NCBI GenBank assembly: GCA_021157665.1
Contig: JAGGWE010000046.1
Coordinates: 1-8,262 of the forward strand
From: Sulfurimonas sp.
GTDB taxonomy: Bacteria > Campylobacterota > Campylobacteria > Campylobacterales > Sulfurimonadaceae
Reading direction: 5' to 3'
Length of the DNA stretch: 8,262 nucleotides
A program made the translations under genes and the position numbers. The notes below the pieces were generated by a model. It was given only the letters and a program-made list of their open reading frames with translations, searched no databases and was not told where the DNA came from. This document shows, piece by piece, positions 4,808 to 8,262 of the stretch. The first letter of the stretch is position 1. Each line of letters begins with the position of its first letter.

Positions 4808-7120
4808 ATGGAAAATTTAGATGATGCAAGTGATCATAAGGCTTATGATAGATTAACATTTTTTTATCTATCTATGCCGACTATATTAATAGGTCACTTG
4901 CTTGGTGGTTTACTCTTTGGTGCTTTATTATTTGGTGCTGTTGATACTTATAATTTAATTATTTGGCTAAGTATAAATGTTGTATTTTTCTTATACAGAT
5001 TTTATCATTACTATAAATTTAAGCAAGAGAATGAACAAAATAAGATGCGTGATAATAAAATTTGGACACATAGATTTTATTCTGATGTACTGTTGACATC
5101 TGTTATTTGGGGTAGTAGTGCTCTCTTACTATTCCCTTTTGGTGACACTATGAATATAATGATTATGATTCTTTTTATTTTTGCTATAAGCTTTACTTCT
5201 ATGGGTAATATTGCAGCTAAAAAAGAGTTACAATTGTTATATACACTCTTTAGTTTTACTCCACTTTTAATACAATTGATGATAATAGGTGAAAAACAAT
5301 ATACAAACTTAGGTTTCCTTGTAATTTCATTAATGATAATTCTTATAATAATTAGTAGGTATTTTGGTAATGTTATCAATAGTTCACTTGAAGAACATCA
5401 AGAATTTATTGTGGCTAAGCAGTCTCATGATCTTTTGAAGGAACGTTTTTTTTCTCTTTTTGAAAGAGCACCTGTTGGTATCTTTTATTATAATGAAAAA
5501 TTTGAGATACTAGATTCTAATATCTGCTTTGCAGAATTAAATGGTTCGGAATATAAAGAAGATCTTATTAATTATTCCCTCTTAAATACTACTAATAAAG
5601 AACTTATTAGTAGTTATAGTAGTGTATTTGATAATCAAGTGGGTTCCTATAGAGGGCCCTATAGTTCTTTGATAACGAATACTCAGTTATATGTGGATTT
5701 AAATACTGTTCCCCTTTTAGATGCTAACAATAACATAAAAGGTGGAATAACTATTTTAAAAGATATCACTGAAGAGGTAAATGCTAAAGAGAATATGATA
5801 CGCAATGTTTATTATGATATGCTTACAAATATTCCAAATCGTACACTGTTGATGGATAATATAGATAAGGCTATCAAACTTAATAATGCGCATAATTATT
5901 TTGCAGCAATCTTGTATATTGATTTAGATAATTTCAAAAAATTGAATGAAACTTTTGGGCATGATAAAGGTGATTCTGCACTAAAACAAGTTACAAAACG
6001 CATACTAAAAGCTATACGCAGTGATGATACATTTGCAAGATTAGGTGGTGATAAATTCTCAATTTTAATACCTGAACTTTTTGATAATTATGATCTTTCA
6101 TATCAAGAATCAATAGATTATGCAAAAAGAATTCTTCAAATTTTCACAAGACCTTTAAAAATAGCTGGTGAAGATTATCATATTGGTGCTTCTATCGGTG
6201 TTCACCTCTTTAATAGTAATAATGACACCTCTTATGATATACTTAAACGATCTGAGACAGCGATGTATGAAGCAAAACGAAGTGGACGCAATGCCATAAT
6301 GTTTTATAAAGAAGATATGGGTGATAATGTAGCAGAGTTTATTAGCATAGATAATGATTTACGGAAAGCTATTGCGAATAATGAATTGGCTATGTATTAT
6401 CAACCCCAGGTAGACGTCCAAAGTGGAAAAATTATAGCAGCTGAAGCATTAATTCGATGGAAACATCCAACAAAAGGGATGATATCACCAGAAAAGTTTA
6501 TCAGCATTGCTGAAGAGAGTGGTTATATAGTTGAGTTAAGCCATTGGATAATGGAAACTGTTATTAAAGATATCAAGGCATTAAGTCAAAACTCATGTGG
6601 TTTTATGCTTGAACATATTGCTATTAATATTAATAGTCTTCATTTCTTAGGTCTTGACTTTAGCCAAGAAATAAAAACTCTTGTAACAAAGTATGATATT
6701 CCATCTCAATGGGTAGAGATAGAGATTACAGAGGGTGTTATCATGAATAATATCGATGAGGCTATTAAAAAAATGAATGAGCTTAAAAACTTTGGTCTTA
6801 AATTTTCAATGGATGATTTTGGAACAGGTTACTCTTCACTCTCTTATCTAAGCCAGCTTCCTTTTGATTCATTAAAAATTGATCAAGCTTTTATTATGAA
6901 GATGAATAATAATATTAATGATGCTACATTGGTATATTCAATTATTGATATTGCTAAAAACTTTAACCTTTCAGTTGTTGCCGAAGGTGTAGAAAATATT
7001 GAAACACTACAAATGCTTCAAAAAAGTACATGTAATATATATCAGGGATATTACTCTTATCAAGCAATGCCATTTAATGATTTTTCAAAACTTTTTTCAT
7101 TACAGCTAGAAACCCCTTAA
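4808..7120 (+). CDS. membrane PAS-GGDEF-EAL protein, probable c-di-GMP phosphodiesterase with degenerate GGDEF
   Basis: A 770-residue inner-membrane signalling protein. Residues about 20-188 hold six hydrophobic spans (near 24-45, 49-68, 94-111, 115-134, 143-160, 167-186), an uncharacterised MASE-like sensor region. A coiled linker (190-212) leads to a PAS domain (about 213-320), then GGDEF (about 332-500) and EAL (about 512-765). In GGDEF the metal-binding DLDNF segment and the inhibitory RxxD site (Arg404, Asp407, exactly five residues before the motif) are kept, but the signature is GGDKF (413-417): lysine replaces the glutamate needed for cyclase activity. The EAL domain has its metal and catalytic set: Glu546 in EAL, Asn609, Glu639, Asp669-Asp670 in DDFGTGYSSL, Lys690, Glu726 and Glu729 in AEGVE, and Gln746. 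Prediction: it cleaves c-di-GMP to pGpG, with the GGDKF domain perhaps sensing GTP or c-di-GMP. It appears monocistronic. Confidence 0.93.
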   Translation: MENLDDASDHKAYDRLTFFYLSMPTILIGHLLGGLLFGALLFGAVDTYNLIIWLSINVVFFLYRFYHYYKFKQENEQNKMRDNKIWTHRFYSDVLLTSVIWGSSALLLFPFGDTMNIMIMILFIFAISFTSMGNIAAKKELQLLYTLFSFTPLLIQLMIIGEKQYTNLGFLVISLMIILIIISRYFGNVINSSLEEHQEFIVAKQSHDLLKERFFSLFERAPVGIFYYNEKFEILDSNICFAELNGSEYKEDLINYSLLNTTNKELISSYSSVFDNQVGSYRGPYSSLITNTQLYVDLNTVPLLDANNNIKGGITILKDITEEVNAKENMIRNVYYDMLTNIPNRTLLMDNIDKAIKLNNAHNYFAAILYIDLDNFKKLNETFGHDKGDSALKQVTKRILKAIRSDDTFARLGGDKFSILIPELFDNYDLSYQESIDYAKRILQIFTRPLKIAGEDYHIGASIGVHLFNSNNDTSYDILKRSETAMYEAKRSGRNAIMFYKEDMGDNVAEFISIDNDLRKAIANNELAMYYQPQVDVQSGKIIAAEALIRWKHPTKGMISPEKFISIAEESGYIVELSHWIMETVIKDIKALSQNSCGFMLEHIAININSLHFLGLDFSQEIKTLVTKYDIPSQWVEIEITEGVIMNNIDEAIKKMNELKNFGLKFSMDDFGTGYSSLSYLSQLPFDSLKIDQAFIMKMNNNINDATLVYSIIDIAKNFNLSVVAEGVENIETLQMLQKSTCNIYQGYYSYQAMPFNDFSKLFSLQLETP
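5588..5614 (+). repeat. perfect 11-bp inverted repeat in the PAS coding region
   Basis: ACTACTAATAA (5588-5598) and TTATTAGTAGT (5604-5614) are exact reverse complements around a five-base loop. They encode part of a variable loop of the PAS domain. No T-run follows, so it is not a terminator. A strong coding-region hairpin in mRNA is possible; its role is unknown. Confidence 0.55.
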
Positions 7121-7170
7121 AATAAGACTAACAGTTTTTGATCTTACACCCATTTTTATAAAATAAGTAG

Positions 7171-7176
7171 TATAAT
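7171..7176 (+). promoter_or_regulatory. -10 box (TATAAT) for the HicA-like gene
   Basis: A perfect TATAAT in the 90-base gap after the GGDEF-EAL gene, with a T-rich segment upstream. The predicted transcript start near 7183 gives a leader of about 28 bases containing AAGGG at 7201-7205, five bases before the ATG. The small gene is therefore likely transcribed on its own. Confidence 0.55.
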
Positions 7177-7210
7177 GAACTATAGGTAGAAATTATAAAA
7201 AAGGGTTTAT

Positions 7211-7471
7211 ATGAGTCAAAAACATAAAGCAAAAATAGAAAAATTATTTGAGCATCCCATCTCTGGAAATATTGATGCAAAGAAGATGATTTCGGCATTG
7301 GAGCATTATGGTGCTAAAATTGATTTAACAAAACAACATAAGGCGAAGATTTTTGTTGGTAAAGATGAGTTTATTTTATCACTTTCTCATAGAAATGAGT
7401 TATCTAAAGATTCAATTGTAAATCTTCGTCATTTCCTTGAAAAAGTCGGTTTAACACCTGATAAATTGTAG
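7211..7471 (+). CDS. HicA-like small protein without a neighbouring HicB
   Basis: An 86-residue protein with a good ribosome binding site (AAGGG, five bases before ATG). The pattern HPISGNI-(helix)-LEHYGAKID at 15-38, a strand pair KAKIFVG-DEFILSLSH at 44-60, and ELSKDSIVNLRHFLEKVGLTP at 63-83 resembles small HicA/YcfA-like proteins of the double-stranded-RNA-binding-like fold. In classical HicA toxins a conserved histidine serves mRNA cleavage; His43 and His60 are candidates here, but I cannot say which, if either, is equivalent. No antitoxin gene lies beside it: upstream is the GGDEF-EAL gene, and downstream a convergent reductase begins after two bases. Solitary HicA-like proteins of this shorter, divergent type are often annotated by homology alone, so toxin activity should not be assumed. 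There is no membrane segment or signal peptide. Family call moderate; function open. Confidence 0.65.
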   Translation: MSQKHKAKIEKLFEHPISGNIDAKKMISALEHYGAKIDLTKQHKAKIFVGKDEFILSLSHRNELSKDSIVNLRHFLEKVGLTPDKL

Positions 7472-7473
7472 TG

Positions 7474-8262
7474 TTAACGGTAGTTAGTTCTATTTAGTTT
7501 TGGTTTGTAGTGGGGGTCTTCTCCTGCTACAGTCCATAATTTTTTACTCATTGCACTTATAGAGTTAAAAAATCTCTCTTCCATCGGTTCTAAAAAATCC
7601 ACTTCATTAAAATATTTTAAAAGTTGTTCTTTTTCAATCTCAAAACTAGCTTCTTCAAATGAATTTATATCTTTTTGTATAGGTAAGTCTAGTGTTTGAT
7701 TTGTAGATAAATTTGCTAAAAGCCAGATAGCAATAAACTCTGAAGAAAATTTACTTAAAACATGGTGTGCAAACTCTTCAAAATCTTTATGTCCACTTTG
7801 TTCATATATTTTGATAATTAGTAAAAGTGTATCATTTAGATGAACAAGAGGAACCATAGAAAATATCATTCGTCCAACTGTTGAACCTGTTGTATGAACA
7901 GCACCTAAAAATACTCTTGCTCCACTATCTGTATCGCCAAAATTATTTGTTTTAAGCCCAATTAGTCCAATATCTGTGTGGTAATGTCTTCCACAACCTT
8001 TAGCACAACCAGAAAAACCAACTTGAATACCATGCTCATTTATTTTTGATAGAGGAAGGTATGACGTTTCATTTTTGATGCTCCAAACTGCATAAGGGCA
8101 TAAGTTACCAGCACATGCCAGAACTGTTGCACTCTCTTTTGGTGATTCAAAAGGTGTGATTTTATCTTTAAGCCCAAGTAGATAAATGTTTTGGTCAATC
8201 CCAATACGAATCTCAGCATTATGTTCTAAGGCATATTTAGAGATTTTTTTCATCTCATCTAC
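7474..8262 (-). CDS. sirohaem/4Fe-4S nitrite or sulfite reductase, C-terminal part
   Basis: An open frame of 262 residues from the window edge to the stop at 7476-7474. A Met at 8253-8251 is internal, since the frame stays open upstream (Val-Asp-Glu) and the family needs an earlier half-domain, so the start lies outside the window. The first 30 residues (EIRIGIDQNIYLLGL) match the end of a ferredoxin-like half domain. The 4Fe-4S and sirohaem-binding region follows with Cys50, Cys55, Cys86 and Cys90, numbered from the first visible residue, as CAGNLCP and GCAKGCGRH, then DIGLIGL and a RVFLGAV segment. The enzyme would perform six-electron reduction of nitrite to ammonia or of sulfite to sulfide in the cytoplasm; the sequence does not settle which. 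The first cysteine pair is spaced Cx4C, where Cx5C is usual. The C-terminal 60 residues (FEEASFEIEKEQLLKYFNE onward) are not part of the common core. It ends convergent to the HicA-like gene, with no terminator seen. Confidence 0.85.
   Translation of the reverse strand, partial: VDEMKKISKYALEHNAEIRIGIDQNIYLLGLKDKITPFESPKESATVLACAGNLCPYAVWSIKNETSYLPLSKINEHGIQVGFSGCAKGCGRHYHTDIGLIGLKTNNFGDTDSGARVFLGAVHTTGSTVGRMIFSMVPLVHLNDTLLLIIKIYEQSGHKDFEEFAHHVLSKFSSEFIAIWLLANLSTNQTLDLPIQKDINSFEEASFEIEKEQLLKYFNEVDFLEPMEERFFNSISAMSKKLWTVAGEDPHYKPKLNRTNYR

Noticed and set aside
5077..5379. Minus-strand ORF of 100 codons
   Set aside because: It is antisense to the membrane region of the GGDEF-EAL gene; its Ile/Lys-rich repetitive composition is what the reverse complement of hydrophobic codons gives.
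1..8262. A multi-gene defence, mobile or secondary-metabolite system
   Set aside because: No transposase, integrase, nuclease-helicase set, CRISPR repeats or biosynthetic cluster is present. The window is mainly housekeeping and signalling genes, and the HicA-like gene has no partner.

Overview
This is an AT-rich window from a bacterial chromosome. Gene content and protein character point to Campylobacterota (the former Epsilonproteobacteria), most likely a Sulfurimonas-like free-living sulfur/nitrogen-metabolising lineage. The reasons are the short type III pantothenate kinase, the compact RecR, the lysine/isoleucine-rich proteins, the T-rich promoters with clear TATAAT -10 boxes and no strong -35, and the sirohaem-type nitrite/sulfite reductase. 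The genus is inference; the AT richness and gene families are visible.

Layout. (1) 1-295, minus: 5' part of an RNA 2',3'-cyclic phosphodiesterase (2H/LigT family), cut by the window edge. (2) 296-842: a sparse stretch with one doubtful 57-codon ORF (366-539, plus) and one convincing 48-codon, extremely lysine-rich small gene (642-788, plus). (3) 843-1976, minus: dnaJ, complete, ending inside a perfect 10-bp inverted repeat. (4) 1977-2048: a short divergent promoter region with a -10 box for dnaJ and another for mltA. (5) 2049-4681, plus: a tight probable operon mltA (lipoprotein lytic transglycosylase) - recR - conserved protein of unknown function - coaX. Neighbours overlap (ATGA, TAATG) or are about 40 bases apart. 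(6) 4808-7120, plus: a membrane-anchored PAS-GGDEF-EAL protein whose GGDEF motif reads GGDKF while the EAL site is intact, so it is predicted to be a c-di-GMP phosphodiesterase. (7) 7211-7471, plus: a small HicA-like protein with its own promoter and no antitoxin partner beside it. (8) 7474-8262, minus: the C-terminal part of a sirohaem/4Fe-4S nitrite/sulfite reductase, cut by the window edge and convergent with (7) with two bases between stop codons.

The genes are mainly housekeeping (protein folding, peptidoglycan turnover, recombination repair, CoA synthesis) followed by signalling and redox genes. No mobile element, CRISPR array, tRNA or rRNA was seen, and I find no clear undescribed multi-gene system. 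The points that deserve a second look are at sequence level: a cluster of the 8-mer CACATGCC in both orientations with nested inverted repeats inside coaX; probable leaderless transcripts for mltA and the cyclic phosphodiesterase; a strong ribosome binding site that drives only a six-codon ORF one frame away from the unknown gene between recR and coaX; and altered motifs in the GGDEF domain and in the reductase's cysteine spacing.
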